This document shows positions 8,596 to 16,897 of a DNA stretch of 64,000 nucleotides, in pieces. The notes under the pieces are model-generated. The model was not told the origin of the DNA, ran no database searches, and saw nothing but the letters and a program-made list of their open reading frames with translations. Each line of letters starts with the position of its first letter. Within the stretch, counting starts at the first letter, position 1. Origin of the DNA: Trichococcus collinsii (GTDB taxonomy: Bacteria > Bacillota > Bacilli > Lactobacillales > Aerococcaceae); NCBI RefSeq assembly GCF_900107505.1, contig NZ_FNQH01000001.1, positions 310,001 to 374,000 of the forward strand. The letters run 5' to 3'. The position numbers and the translations under genes are program-made.

Positions 8596-9564
8596 GTGTA
8601 TAAAAAATTTATTGGTATTGATTTAGGCGGCACTTCAGTGAAATTGGCTATCTTAACAGCAGAGGGGGATATCCAGCAAAAATGGAGCATCCCCACGAAC
8701 ATAAATGATGAGGGGACGCACATCGTACCTGATATCATAGCTTCGATCAAACACCATCTGGATCTCTACCAACTTACTGCTGAGGACTTTCAGGCCATCG
8801 GCATGGGATCGCCGGGAGCAGTGGACCGTGAAGTGGGTACGGTTGAGGGAGCCTTTAACTTGAACTGGAAAACACCTCAGCCTGTGCGTGAAGCGATTGT
8901 GCGGGAAATAGGCATCCCTATTTTTATAGACAATGATGCAAACGTTGCCGCGCTTGGGGAAAAATGGCGAGGCGCCGGTGCGGATGATCGCGACGTCGTA
9001 TTTGTGACACTTGGCACAGGTGTCGGTGGGGGAATCATAGCGGAAGGCAATCTAATCCATGGGACTGCAGGTTCCGGCGGCGAAATCGGCCACATGACTG
9101 TAGAACCAGGCGGATTTGACTGTACGTGCGGTAAGAAAGGCTGTTTGGAGACTGTCGCCAGCGCAACCGGCGTCGTCAAATTGGCCCGCAAACATGCGGA
9201 AGAGTATGCCGGCAACTCGCAGCTCAAATTCATCATCGATGATGGCCAGGAAATCACTTCAAAAATGATTTTTGATTTGGCGAAAGAAGGAGACGAGTTG
9301 GCGGTCCTAGTAGTCGATCGCGCTGCCTATTATCTTGGTTTGGCTTGCAGCCATATCGGCAATCTTTTGAATCCCGCTTACATCGTCATCGGGGGCGGTG
9401 TATCCGCAGCTGGGGAATACCTTTTGGAGCAAGTGAGAACTTATTTTGCTGAATTCTCATTTCCGAACGTCAAGAAGACTACGCATATCAAATTAGCCGC
9501 ACTTGGAAATGATGCCGGGATAGTTGGAGCAGCTTATCTTGCGCTGACGGAGATCAGCAAATAG
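8596..9564 (+). CDS. glcK: ROK family glucokinase
   Basis: A 322-residue kinase that phosphorylates cytoplasmic glucose at C6. It has the N-terminal phosphate loop FIGIDLGGTSVKL, the catalytic Asp114 in IDNDAN, and the ROK zinc site His166, Cys176, Cys178 and Cys183 (CTCGKKGC). The start is GTG with GGAGG upstream. In B. subtilis a small gene, yqgQ, lies between the rhomboid and glcK; it is missing here because the gap is only 29 bases. Confidence 0.93.
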   Translation: MYKKFIGIDLGGTSVKLAILTAEGDIQQKWSIPTNINDEGTHIVPDIIASIKHHLDLYQLTAEDFQAIGMGSPGAVDREVGTVEGAFNLNWKTPQPVREAIVREIGIPIFIDNDANVAALGEKWRGAGADDRDVVFVTLGTGVGGGIIAEGNLIHGTAGSGGEIGHMTVEPGGFDCTCGKKGCLETVASATGVVKLARKHAEEYAGNSQLKFIIDDGQEITSKMIFDLAKEGDELAVLVVDRAAYYLGLACSHIGNLLNPAYIVIGGGVSAAGEYLLEQVRTYFAEFSFPNVKKTTHIKLAALGNDAGIVGAAYLALTEISK

Positions 9565-9613
9565 AGGCCTGAACATTTTCTGGAAAAGAAAATGCGGGAG
9601 GATGGAGGATGGC

Positions 9614-10699
9614 ATGGGGAAAAAAGGACTAGCATGGTTCATTCTCACACTCTCAAGTGTTGTTATTCTGGCGGCCTGTACACAGCGTTTGACGTATCCC
9701 AACCAGCCTGGCGCAAGTGAGCCGAGCCTTTCTTCCGGCAGCGACTTCCCATCTATTTCCAAGGAGGAATTCCTTTATACGGTGGGCTGGCTTGACGACA
9801 AGACTATTCTTGTCGCGCTGGAATCAAATGGAGAGTATGGTTTGTACAGCCATGACCTGCTCACGGGGGAAGAACAGCTGATCCGGGCTTTTTCAGATCG
9901 GCTTGTTTTTGCTGCGCTTTCCGCAGACGGTAGGCGGATTCTGGTGCAAATCGCAACCCAACAAGGAAATAACGTCATGATGATCGACAAGTCAGGAAGA
10001 TCACTAGCTGATTTTCATTTTTCGGAAGGGATTTTGACGAGCGTTTCCTGGAATCCGACAAACGAAGGGGAGCTGTTCCTTTCCGTCCAAAAAACTGTGG
10101 ATAGGCCTGTCAATTACCTTTGGAATTTGGCTAATGAAGAATGGAAAGAGGTCCCGGATACAGAGGATATGCCGGTGTGGTATTCAGAAAATATGTATCT
10201 CCACATGAAAAGCGTGGCGGATGGCGCATCAGCATTGGTATTGAGTGATATCCGGCTTCCAGGCAAAGATACGGTCATTGATCGGGAAATACTCGCATAC
10301 GGACTCGAAGGAGAATCCGTATGGGTAGTGACTCCTTCAGATTTCAATGAGGCGGAGCTGTTTGGCATTTCCTACTATCCGCTTTTGATTACCCAAGGCT
10401 ATGTTACCCTGCCGCGCATCACCGATGGAAACGGACTTGTTATCCCAGAATTTACAAAAGGGATTGCCTCGGATGAAACGTTTGCTGTCATCCCAAAAGA
10501 TGAGCCAGGGAGCGTTGATGGCATCATCTTCGAACTCGCAAAGATCGACTTTTCCGCAAACACTACAGAGGCGCTGACTGAAGTCGAGCGAATGGCTCCG
10601 GTTTCGGCATCGCCAGAATCGACCTATGTGCTTTACGGAAGGCGTTACGAGTACCTGTACGATGTGGAGCGCAATCATTGGATACAATTAGCGGAATAG
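9614..10699 (+). CDS. Lipoprotein, YqgU-like beta-propeller
   Basis: A 361-residue secreted lipoprotein with a lipobox ending LAAC about 22 residues in. The rest consists of repeated beta-strand blocks of the TolB/WD-like type (for example 'VGWLDDKTILVAL', 'LSADGRRILVQI', 'SVSWNPTNEGELFLSVQ'), suggesting a six- or seven-bladed propeller. It resembles B. subtilis YqgU, whose function is unknown and which lies in the same gene neighbourhood. The ATG at 9614 is preferred because GGAGG lies 5 bases upstream; an ATG at 9602 abuts its own Shine-Dalgarno-like sequence. Confidence 0.7.
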   Translation: MGKKGLAWFILTLSSVVILAACTQRLTYPNQPGASEPSLSSGSDFPSISKEEFLYTVGWLDDKTILVALESNGEYGLYSHDLLTGEEQLIRAFSDRLVFAALSADGRRILVQIATQQGNNVMMIDKSGRSLADFHFSEGILTSVSWNPTNEGELFLSVQKTVDRPVNYLWNLANEEWKEVPDTEDMPVWYSENMYLHMKSVADGASALVLSDIRLPGKDTVIDREILAYGLEGESVWVVTPSDFNEAELFGISYYPLLITQGYVTLPRITDGNGLVIPEFTKGIASDETFAVIPKDEPGSVDGIIFELAKIDFSANTTEALTEVERMAPVSASPESTYVLYGRRYEYLYDVERNHWIQLAE

Positions 10700-10781
10700 A
10701 AAAAAAGCCGCTAAAACTGTAGCAATGTGCCTTCTACAAGTGTAAAATATGAGAGCAAGAGTATGGAAAGGATGGATTTAT

Positions 10782-11183
10782 TTGAATTTAACAGGAATTG
10801 ATATTTTTAATATCGCATTATGGATATTCATCATCGGATATGCCATCTATCAAGCTTATTTTTATTTTCAAAGAAAGAATGCAGCGACAACGCTGACTGC
10901 AGAGGAATTCAGAAAAGACCTGCGTAAGGCGCAATTGATCGATGTCCGCGAAAAAACCGAGTTCGACGCAGGTCACATATTGGGAGCGAGAAATATCGCT
11001 TACTCTGCTTTCAAACAACGTTACCAAGAAATCCGCAAAGATCAACCGATTTATCTCTACGATCAAAATTCTATGTTGAGTGGACGCTGCGCAGCAATTT
11101 TGAAGAAAAATGGCTACAAAAACATTTTCATCCTGAAGGGCGGCTATGCCGGCTGGGACGGTAAAGTCAAAAAAGGCATCTGA
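10782..11183 (+). CDS. Membrane-anchored rhodanese-like protein lacking the catalytic Cys
   Basis: A 133-residue protein with one N-terminal transmembrane helix and a rhodanese domain (about residues 35-130), recognisable by LIDVREKTEFDAGHILGARN and GGYAGW. The active-site loop that normally starts with Cys reads YLYDQNSMLSGR, with Asp in the Cys position, so sulfurtransferase activity is unlikely. It is related to the YqhL group. The TTG start at 10782 has AAAGGA 8 bases upstream; an upstream ATG at 10749 lacks an RBS. Confidence 0.8.
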   Translation: MNLTGIDIFNIALWIFIIGYAIYQAYFYFQRKNAATTLTAEEFRKDLRKAQLIDVREKTEFDAGHILGARNIAYSAFKQRYQEIRKDQPIYLYDQNSMLSGRCAAILKKNGYKNIFILKGGYAGWDGKVKKGI

Positions 11184-11190
11184 GTCATCC

Positions 11191-11234
11191 AAAAAGGTTC
11201 CCGGAATCAGCTAGTGGATTCCGGGAACCTTTTT
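11191..11234 (+). terminator. Terminator after the rhodanese gene
   Basis: Eighteen-base perfect stem, AAAAAGGTTCCCGGAATC against its complement, with an 8-base loop. It is symmetrical enough to stop transcription from both sides. Confidence 0.9.
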
Positions 11235-11320
11235 GATATTAAAGTAAATTTTGATTTTTTTTAATCTGAAAGCGCATCACTGTAGGTGCTTCACAGGTTT
11301 GTAAAATACTGCATGTATCC

Positions 11321-11397
11321 AAAATGATGTCCAGCTCCACGGGTAAGCCCTTCGGAAAGGATAAAGGAATCCCTTGTCTCTACGAGCCAAGGATACC
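11321..11397 (-). repeat. Dispersed 66-nt structured element, copy B
   Basis: Read on the minus strand from 11397, the first 66 bases match 44864-44929 at 60 positions. Both copies contain a hairpin of the form CCTTG-n-CTC-GnA-GAG-A-CAAGG. A second pairing, TTCCTT with GAAGGG, is possible. Both copies are intergenic. I do not recognise the family. Confidence 0.75.
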
Positions 11398-11566
11398 GTT
11401 CGACAAGGCAATAGTTCTTGTCACGTTGATTCCTTTGTTTCGGAAGTCTCTCAGCCTATTGCGCTCTACGATGCTCAGTTGCATGGCACGATTTATTAAA
11501 TTGTCATGACTCTTGCGATTTCAATCGCTTGATCCTGTCATCAGGCCATCCAAATGATTGCGCAGT

Positions 11567-11605
11567 AAGGCCCTCTGATGTCGCACTGTGACATCAGAGG
11601 GCCTT
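11567..11605. repeat. 16-bp perfect inverted repeat
   Basis: AAGGCCCTCTGATGTC and its exact complement flank a 7-base loop. No T-run follows on either strand, so a plain terminator call is weak. It lies downstream of the DUF4044 gene on that gene's strand. Confidence 0.6.
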
Positions 11606-11633
11606 GCCGATTAGGTCACGGTGTTTCCTCACT

Positions 11634-11662
11634 CAGGGCTGAACGAACCCGTTCCGCTTTTC
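11634..11662 (-). repeat. 3'-end hairpin repeat, copy 2
   Basis: Immediately behind the DUF4044 stop codon, reading on the minus strand, is a stem-loop GAACG-GGTT-CGTTC followed by AGCCCTGA. It matches the element at 782-810 at about 26 of 29 positions in gene orientation. Confidence 0.5.
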
Positions 11663-11794
11663 TTACATATTTATGAACAAAGAGTACAAGACAGAAATGA
11701 TCGACCCGCCGACCATGGCCAAAAGCATGATCCAAATGATGAATTTGCTGAATTTATTGATTTTTGAAGAGGTAGTACCAGTTTTCTTAGTCAA
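11663..11794 (-). CDS. Small membrane protein, DUF4044 type
   Basis: A 43-residue protein, MTKKTGTTSSKINKFSKF followed by one transmembrane helix, IIWIMLLAMVGGSIISVLYSL, and a short tail. The basic N-terminus plus single helix with a conserved W-I-M-L core matches the DUF4044 family of tiny Lactobacillales membrane proteins, of unknown function. The start is TTG, preceded by AAAGGTGGG at good spacing. It is divergent from gnd. Confidence 0.72.
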   Translation of the reverse strand: MTKKTGTTSSKINKFSKFIIWIMLLAMVGGSIISVLYSLFINM

Positions 11795-11881
11795 TATTAT
11801 TCCCACCTTTTGTAATTTACATGGCATAGTTTACAACAATAACATCTAAAAGTAAACGTTGGGGAACTAGGTAAAAGAAAA

Positions 11882-11910
11882 GAAAGCCATTATTTTCAAT
11901 TGTTTGCTTT
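11882..11910 (+). promoter_or_regulatory. Possible regulatory motif shared with the pfkA upstream region
   Basis: The block GCCATTATTTT-CA-TTGTTT-CTTT (with single-base gaps) occurs here, 72 bases before gnd, and again at 48841-48868 before pfkA. Both genes belong to central sugar metabolism. A common operator is only a suggestion. Confidence 0.3.
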
Positions 11911-11981
11911 CCATTTAGGCGAATTTTTGTTAGGATTAAGATTATAGAATGATGTGTTTATCATGAAGGGAGAATTTATTT

Positions 11982-13418
11982 ATGTCAAAACAGCAAATTG
12001 GCGTCGTCGGGATGGCCGTAATGGGCAAAAATCTAGCATTGAACATTGAAAGCAGAGGTTATTCCGTATCAGTATTCAACCGCTCCGGTTCAAAGACTGA
12101 GCAAGTGGTTGCGGAAAATCCAGATAAAAAACTGGTTCCTACTTATACAATCGAAGAATTTGTTGATTCTTTGGAGAAGCCAAGAAAAATCATGATGATG
12201 GTAAAAGCTGGGGAAGCAACCGACAAAACGATCCAATCGTTGCTGCCTCATTTGGATAAAGGTGATATCCTGATCGACGGAGGAAATACTTTCTACAAAG
12301 ATACGATCCGCCGCAGCAAAGAATTGGAAAACTCAGGCATCAATTTCATCGGAACAGGTGTTTCCGGTGGTGAAGAAGGCGCATTGAAAGGCCCATCAAT
12401 CATGCCGGGCGGACAACGCGACGCATACGATCTGGTTGCACCGATTTTGGAACAGATTTCCGCTAAAGCTCCGGATGGCGAACCATGTGTGGCTTACATC
12501 GGCAAAGGTGGCGCCGGACATTTCGTCAAGATGGTCCACAACGGAATCGAGTACGGGGATATGCAACTGATCGCAGAAGCCTATGACATCATGTACAAAT
12601 ACCTTGGCATGTCAGTGGAAGAGATTGCTGCAGTCTTCATCGAATGGAACAAAGGCGAGTTGGACAGCTTCCTGATCGACATTACTGCTGACATCTTGAC
12701 TAAATACGATCCTGAAACAGGGAAACCAATGGTCGAAATCATATTGGACCGCGCCGGCAATAAAGGCACGGGTAAATGGACTTCTCAAAGTGCGTTGGAC
12801 TTGGGTGTTCCGTTGCCGTTGATTACCGAATCCGTTTTTGCCCGTTACATTTCCGCTTTGAAGACAGAACGTGTCGCTGCCAGCGAAATTCTGACTGCCC
12901 CCCCTGTTACAGCTAAAGAAGGTCTTGATAAAGCAGCATTTGTGGAGAGCATCCGCAAGGCACTGTACTTCAGCAAGATCATGAGCTACGCGCAAGGGTT
13001 CGCTCAAATGCGTGTTGCCAGCGAAGAAAATGATTGGGATCTGAATTATGGCGAAATCGCTAAAATTTGGCGTGCAGGCTGTATCATCCGTGCGCAATTC
13101 CTGCAAAACATCACCGATGCTTACGGGAAGAATCCTGAATTGCAGAACTTATTGTTGGATGACTACTTCGTGGAAATCACGAAACAATACCAGGGAGCTG
13201 TACGTGAAGTGGTTGCTACGGCTGTGGTTGCAGGCGTTCCTGTACCGACATTCTCATCTGCAGTAGCATATTTCGATTCTTACCGTTCTGCGGTATTGCC
13301 TGCAAACATCATCCAAGCGCAACGCGATTACTTTGGAGCGCATACTTATGAACGCACAGACAAAGCTGGTTCTTATCATTTCGAGTGGGATAAAGAAGTG
13401 GAAGTTCCACAAGACTAA
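11982..13418 (+). CDS. gnd: 6-phosphogluconate dehydrogenase, NADP-dependent, decarboxylating
   Basis: A 478-residue enzyme of the oxidative pentose phosphate pathway, converting 6-phosphogluconate to ribulose 5-phosphate, CO2 and NADPH. Visible are the N-terminal dinucleotide fold [15 protein letters not shown], the NRSGSK segment that contacts the NADP phosphate, the GVSGGEEGA substrate loop and catalytic [20 protein letters not shown] (about residues 172-191). The length is usual for the family. AGGGAG is the RBS. It is monocistronic, with a terminator 30 bases downstream. Confidence 0.97.
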   Translation: MSKQQIGVVGMAVMGKNLALNIESRGYSVSVFNRSGSKTEQVVAENPDKKLVPTYTIEEFVDSLEKPRKIMMMVKAGEATDKTIQSLLPHLDKGDILIDGGNTFYKDTIRRSKELENSGINFIGTGVSGGEEGALKGPSIMPGGQRDAYDLVAPILEQISAKAPDGEPCVAYIGKGGAGHFVKMVHNGIEYGDMQLIAEAYDIMYKYLGMSVEEIAAVFIEWNKGELDSFLIDITADILTKYDPETGKPMVEIILDRAGNKGTGKWTSQSALDLGVPLPLITESVFARYISALKTERVAASEILTAPPVTAKEGLDKAAFVESIRKALYFSKIMSYAQGFAQMRVASEENDWDLNYGEIAKIWRAGCIIRAQFLQNITDAYGKNPELQNLLLDDYFVEITKQYQGAVREVVATAVVAGVPVPTFSSAVAYFDSYRSAVLPANIIQAQRDYFGAHTYERTDKAGSYHFEWDKEVEVPQD

Positions 13419-13448
13419 AGCGATATAGCGCCATTCTGGCCTACATTT

Positions 13449-13484
13449 ATGTCATCCGAAGCCGTGCTTCGGATGACATTTTAC
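13449..13484 (+). terminator. gnd terminator
   Basis: Thirteen-base stem ATGTCATCCGAAG with a 5-base loop, followed by TTTTA. Confidence 0.85.
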
Positions 13485-13590
13485 TATCAGGATCATTTAA
13501 TTAAGACTAATTCCCGACAGTATGTTAAAATAAAATGAAATTGTAATGGCATGTTGTTATTATTCAAATGAGATATTAGGGGAGAATTCT

Positions 13591-14292
13591 ATGGAAAATA
13601 GAGACAAACAAAGAATATTGATTATCGAAGATGAAAAAAATTTGGCGCGTTTCATCGAGCTTGAGTTAAAACACGAAGGCTACGAAACGGAAATTTGCTA
13701 CAACGGCAGAGCCGGCCTTGAAGCTGCCATGAACCAGGACTGGGATGTCATCCTTTTGGATCTGATGCTTCCTGAATTGAACGGCATCGAAGTTTGCCGT
13801 CGCTTGCGTCCAGTCAAAGATACGCCGATCATCATCATGACCGCCCGCGATTCCGTCATCGATCGTGTATCCGGTTTGGACCACGGAGCCGATGATTATA
13901 TCGTGAAACCATTTGCTATCGAAGAACTCTTGGCAAGGGTACGTGCTTTGCTGCGCCGCATCGACATCGAAGAAGAGCAACGCAAGGTGAAGCAGACGAC
14001 CGTGACATATCGTGATTTGACGATTGAAAAGGAAAACCGTGTCGTTCGCCGTGGCGACGAGCACATCGAATTGACCAAACGCGAATACGAATTATTGTTG
14101 ATCCTGATGGAAAATATCAACGTTGTCCTATCAAGGGATGTATTGCTGAATAAAGTGTGGGGATACAAGACAGAAGTGGAAACAAACGTAGTAGATGTAT
14201 ATATCCGATATCTGCGTAATAAAATCGATGTAGCCGGCCAAGAAAGTTATATCCAAACGGTTCGTGGCACCGGATACGTTATGCGCTCATAA
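13591..14292 (+). CDS. OmpR-family response regulator, ArlR-like
   Basis: A 233-residue regulator. The receiver domain has the acidic pair IIEDE, phospho-acceptor Asp57 (ILLDLML), the MTARD switch Thr and IVKPF Lys. The C-terminal winged helix ends in YIRYLRNKID and the typical QTVRGTGYVMRS. The kinase next door carries an RWGKEDPQ-like segment after its phospho-His, characteristic of ArlS, so the pair is best described as ArlRS-like (LytR/CovR-related systems are alternatives). The ATG at 13591 has GGGGAG upstream. Confidence 0.88.
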   Translation: MENRDKQRILIIEDEKNLARFIELELKHEGYETEICYNGRAGLEAAMNQDWDVILLDLMLPELNGIEVCRRLRPVKDTPIIIMTARDSVIDRVSGLDHGADDYIVKPFAIEELLARVRALLRRIDIEEEQRKVKQTTVTYRDLTIEKENRVVRRGDEHIELTKREYELLLILMENINVVLSRDVLLNKVWGYKTEVETNVVDVYIRYLRNKIDVAGQESYIQTVRGTGYVMRS

Positions 14293-14296
14293 TACT

Positions 14297-15796
14297 ATGC
14301 GCAGAATCAATTATATGCCAACCAAAAAAAGAGGAAATCCCAAGTCCATTCGGTGGAAATGGGGTTTTCTTTTAAGTATAGCGTTCTTCCTACTGTACTT
14401 TCTTTCCGCTTTGCTGATGCTGAATGTCTATAAAAGCTATCATTACAACGAACAAAAAGATAGCGCTGAGAAGCTGTTGACTTCAGTCCAAACTGCGTTG
14501 TCTGAAATCGATACGAAGCTGTCCGTCAATAGCGTCGAAAGCATGTTCGAGAAAATTTCTGTTTCCACTGTGACGAAGGGACTCCAGTCTGTGGGGAACT
14601 ACCCGTTTTTGGAGGATCTCAAGGACAGAGGGGCGAACATACGCGTATTCGATACAGATGGACAGTTGCTCTATGAGACGCAGAAGAGCTATACGACATT
14701 CATAAAAAATCCCGATACGTATTTGCGCGAGACAAAACTGAACGATCTTGAGGCGTTTGTCGGCGGCAGTCCAATCCTCAGCGAAGAAGGCTCCTTCCTG
14801 TTGGGGTATGTCCAGATCGTTTTCCGATTGAATGATTATCATAAAATCGTCTCACAGATGACGCGGTATTTCTGGTTGGTCACGGCAATCGTGCTCGTTT
14901 TGTCGGCGGCTGCCGGTTACGGCATCGCCATTTACTTCTTCAAGCCCATCAAACAGATGGTTGACACGATGGATGCGATAGAAGAGGATACGTTGTCGGA
15001 AACCCGGATCAAAATATCGAAAAGCAAGGACGAATTTACAGATCTTTCAGTCCATATCAACGGCCTTCTGGATAAAATGGCGCTGTATGTCACCCAACAA
15101 AAGCAGTTTGTGGAAGATGTCTCGCATGAACTTCGTACGCCGACAGCCATTGTTGAGGGACATCTGAAATTGCTGAACCGTTGGGGCAAGGAAGATCCAC
15201 AAATACTGGATGAATCGCTTGCCGCATCCTTGACCGAAATCCAGAGAATGAAGACTTTGGTTCAGGAGATGCTGGATCTTTCCCGTGCGGAACAAGTCGA
15301 AATTCATTATAAAAATGAAGTGACACCGATCCGTAATGTCGTTCTGCATACGTTCCATAATTTTAAGATGCTCTATCCGGATTTCGTGTTCAATCTTGAT
15401 GATGATCTGAATCGCGAAATCTATGTGAACATCTATCGCAATCATTTTGAGCAAATATTGGTGATATTGATGGACAATGCCGTTAAATATTCGACGGACC
15501 GGCATGAAATTCATCTTTCAATTTCCGAATCCATGTCCTATGTCCAGATTGCCATACAGGATTTTGGCGAGGGGATGTCCCAGGAAGATCAACAGAAGAT
15601 TTTCTCGCGTTTTTACCGCGTCGATAAAGCCAGATCGCGAAATAAAGGCGGGAACGGCTTAGGTCTGTCGATCGCGAAAGAATTGTTGGAAGGCTACAAG
15701 GGTGACATAACCGTCGAAAGCGTATTGGGGCATGGATCTGTTTTCCGCATCCAGTTGCCGATACTGAAAAATTATACGCCTGATGAGGAATTATGA
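14297..15796 (+). CDS. Sensor histidine kinase, ArlS-like
   Basis: About 499 residues: an N-terminal helix (about 20-42), an extracytoplasmic sensor region of about 130 residues, a second helix near 195-220, HAMP, HisKA with phospho-His in SHELRTP, then HATPase with the N box MDNAVKYS and the G boxes DFGEGMS and GGNGLGLS. The post-His sequence LLNRWGKEDPQILDESL strongly resembles ArlS. No clear Shine-Dalgarno precedes either ATG at 14297 or 14315, and translation is probably coupled to the regulator gene whose stop lies 4 bases upstream. The start is therefore uncertain. Confidence 0.87.
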   Translation: MRRINYMPTKKRGNPKSIRWKWGFLLSIAFFLLYFLSALLMLNVYKSYHYNEQKDSAEKLLTSVQTALSEIDTKLSVNSVESMFEKISVSTVTKGLQSVGNYPFLEDLKDRGANIRVFDTDGQLLYETQKSYTTFIKNPDTYLRETKLNDLEAFVGGSPILSEEGSFLLGYVQIVFRLNDYHKIVSQMTRYFWLVTAIVLVLSAAAGYGIAIYFFKPIKQMVDTMDAIEEDTLSETRIKISKSKDEFTDLSVHINGLLDKMALYVTQQKQFVEDVSHELRTPTAIVEGHLKLLNRWGKEDPQILDESLAASLTEIQRMKTLVQEMLDLSRAEQVEIHYKNEVTPIRNVVLHTFHNFKMLYPDFVFNLDDDLNREIYVNIYRNHFEQILVILMDNAVKYSTDRHEIHLSISESMSYVQIAIQDFGEGMSQEDQQKIFSRFYRVDKARSRNKGGNGLGLSIAKELLEGYKGDITVESVLGHGSVFRIQLPILKNYTPDEEL

Positions 15797-15840
15797 GTTC
15801 GCGACAGAGGAACGACCATTAGCAAAAAAAACGAGATACA

Positions 15841-15886
15841 AAAAAGCAGGAAGCGAACTCATACGTGAGCCGCTTCCTGCTTTTTT
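15841..15886. terminator. Bidirectional terminator between the kinase gene and yidC2
   Basis: AAAAAGCAGGAAGCG pairs with CGCTTCCTGCTTTTT around a 15-base loop. A and T runs on the two sides suit convergent genes. Confidence 0.9.
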
Positions 15887-15898
15887 AGTTAGTTGAGA

Positions 15899-16834
15899 TT
15901 AAAACTTTGATTGTTTGCCCGCGTTGCGGCCTTTTTTTCCATCCGTTGGTTGATTATTGTTGGACAAAGCTTTTACCGCTTGCGTAGGTGCTGAAGAGGA
16001 AGCCGGCTTAGCCATTTTCACGTTCTTCTTAACCGGACGATCCTTCATTTCTTCTTCAACTTGCTTCTGGATTTTAGGTTTGATCATGTGATTTTGAAGG
16101 GCGGTCTGGGCTGCGGCGAAAATACCGCCGGCCAGCCAATAAAGGGCCAACCCTGCTGGTGAAGACCAAGAGAACATGAGAATCATGATTGGGTTCATCA
16201 ACATCATCGATTTCATCTGTGATTTGGTTTCCTGAGGCATGCCGATTGTGGAAACGTAGCCTTGGATTACATAAGCCACGCCCGCCAGGATTGCCAACAA
16301 CGGACTGCTGACACCAAGGTTGATGCCAAGGAATGTGCTTGCAGAAATTTCCGGTGTCAGATTGACAGCTTGATACATTGCTGTAAAAATCGGCATCTGG
16401 ATCAGAATCGGTAAGCAACCGACGCCACCTGTCATGCTGATGTTATTTTCTTTGTATAATGCCATCATTTCTTGCGAAACCGCCGCTTTTTCTTCAGGCG
16501 ACTGTGCATTTTTTTGACGGAATTGGATATCTTCCAATTCTGGTTTGATATACTTCATTTTTTCTTGCTGTACCATCGTTTTTTTGATTTGGCTAAAGTT
16601 CAAGGGCATGATGGCCAAACGTACAATGATTGTGATGGCGATGATGGCCAGTCCATAATTACCGTTAAGCATTTCCGCTAGCATAACGATCAAATTTCCT
16701 GTAGGTACCACCAAATAATCATATATGAAGCCGGTTGGGTTTTTATTCTCATCATATTGCATGCAGCCTGTCAGAACCACTAACAAGGACATCATTTCCG
16801 CGGAAAGCAATAACTTCTTTTTAAGTTTCATCAT
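15899..16834 (-). CDS. yidC2: Membrane protein insertase YidC/Oxa1, lipoprotein form
   Basis: A 311-residue insertase. The signal peptide ends in a VLTGC lipobox, as in Gram-positive YidC proteins. Five transmembrane helices follow, with the conserved groove Arg in IIVRLAIMPLNFSQIKK. The basic tail (RKGRNAGKQSKF) is the ribosome-contacting extension typical of the second paralogue. It lies beside acyP rather than in the rnpA-rpmH locus, supporting the YidC2/YqjG assignment by inference. A promoter TTGAAT-17-TATAGT lies within and behind the end of acyP. Confidence 0.92.
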   Translation of the reverse strand: MMKLKKKLLLSAEMMSLLVVLTGCMQYDENKNPTGFIYDYLVVPTGNLIVMLAEMLNGNYGLAIIAITIIVRLAIMPLNFSQIKKTMVQQEKMKYIKPELEDIQFRQKNAQSPEEKAAVSQEMMALYKENNISMTGGVGCLPILIQMPIFTAMYQAVNLTPEISASTFLGINLGVSSPLLAILAGVAYVIQGYVSTIGMPQETKSQMKSMMLMNPIMILMFSWSSPAGLALYWLAGGIFAAAQTALQNHMIKPKIQKQVEEEMKDRPVKKNVKMAKPASSSAPTQAVKALSNNNQPTDGKKGRNAGKQSKF

Positions 16835-16868
16835 TCACGTTCCTTTACAATTTTTCGATAACATTACC

Positions 16869-16897
16869 ACTATACATGAAGGGGAAAATATATTCAA
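16869..16897 (-). promoter_or_regulatory. Promoter of yidC2
   Basis: On the minus strand TTGAAT (16897-16892), a 17-base spacer and TATAGT (16874-16869). The -35 overlaps the last codons of acyP. Confidence 0.65.

Larger units (their letters stand above)
11235..11662. other. Gene-poor stretch with repeats, no supported gene
   Basis: About 430 bases without a convincing gene. It holds the minus-strand copy of a 66-nt dispersed element (11321-11397), a 16-bp perfect inverted repeat (11567-11605), and the second copy of the 3'-end hairpin repeat (11634-11662). A 61-codon open frame at 11324-11509 overlaps the dispersed element, has no RBS and resembles nothing I know. Confidence 0.6.

Noticed and set aside
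11262-11282. Near match to a CcpA cre site (TGAAAGCGCATCAC)
   Set aside because: One core position deviates and it lies about 700 bases from gnd with a divergent gene and repeats between.
11324-11509. 61-codon open frame on the plus strand
   Set aside because: No RBS, no recognisable family, and it overlaps the dispersed repeat element whose other copy does not keep this frame.
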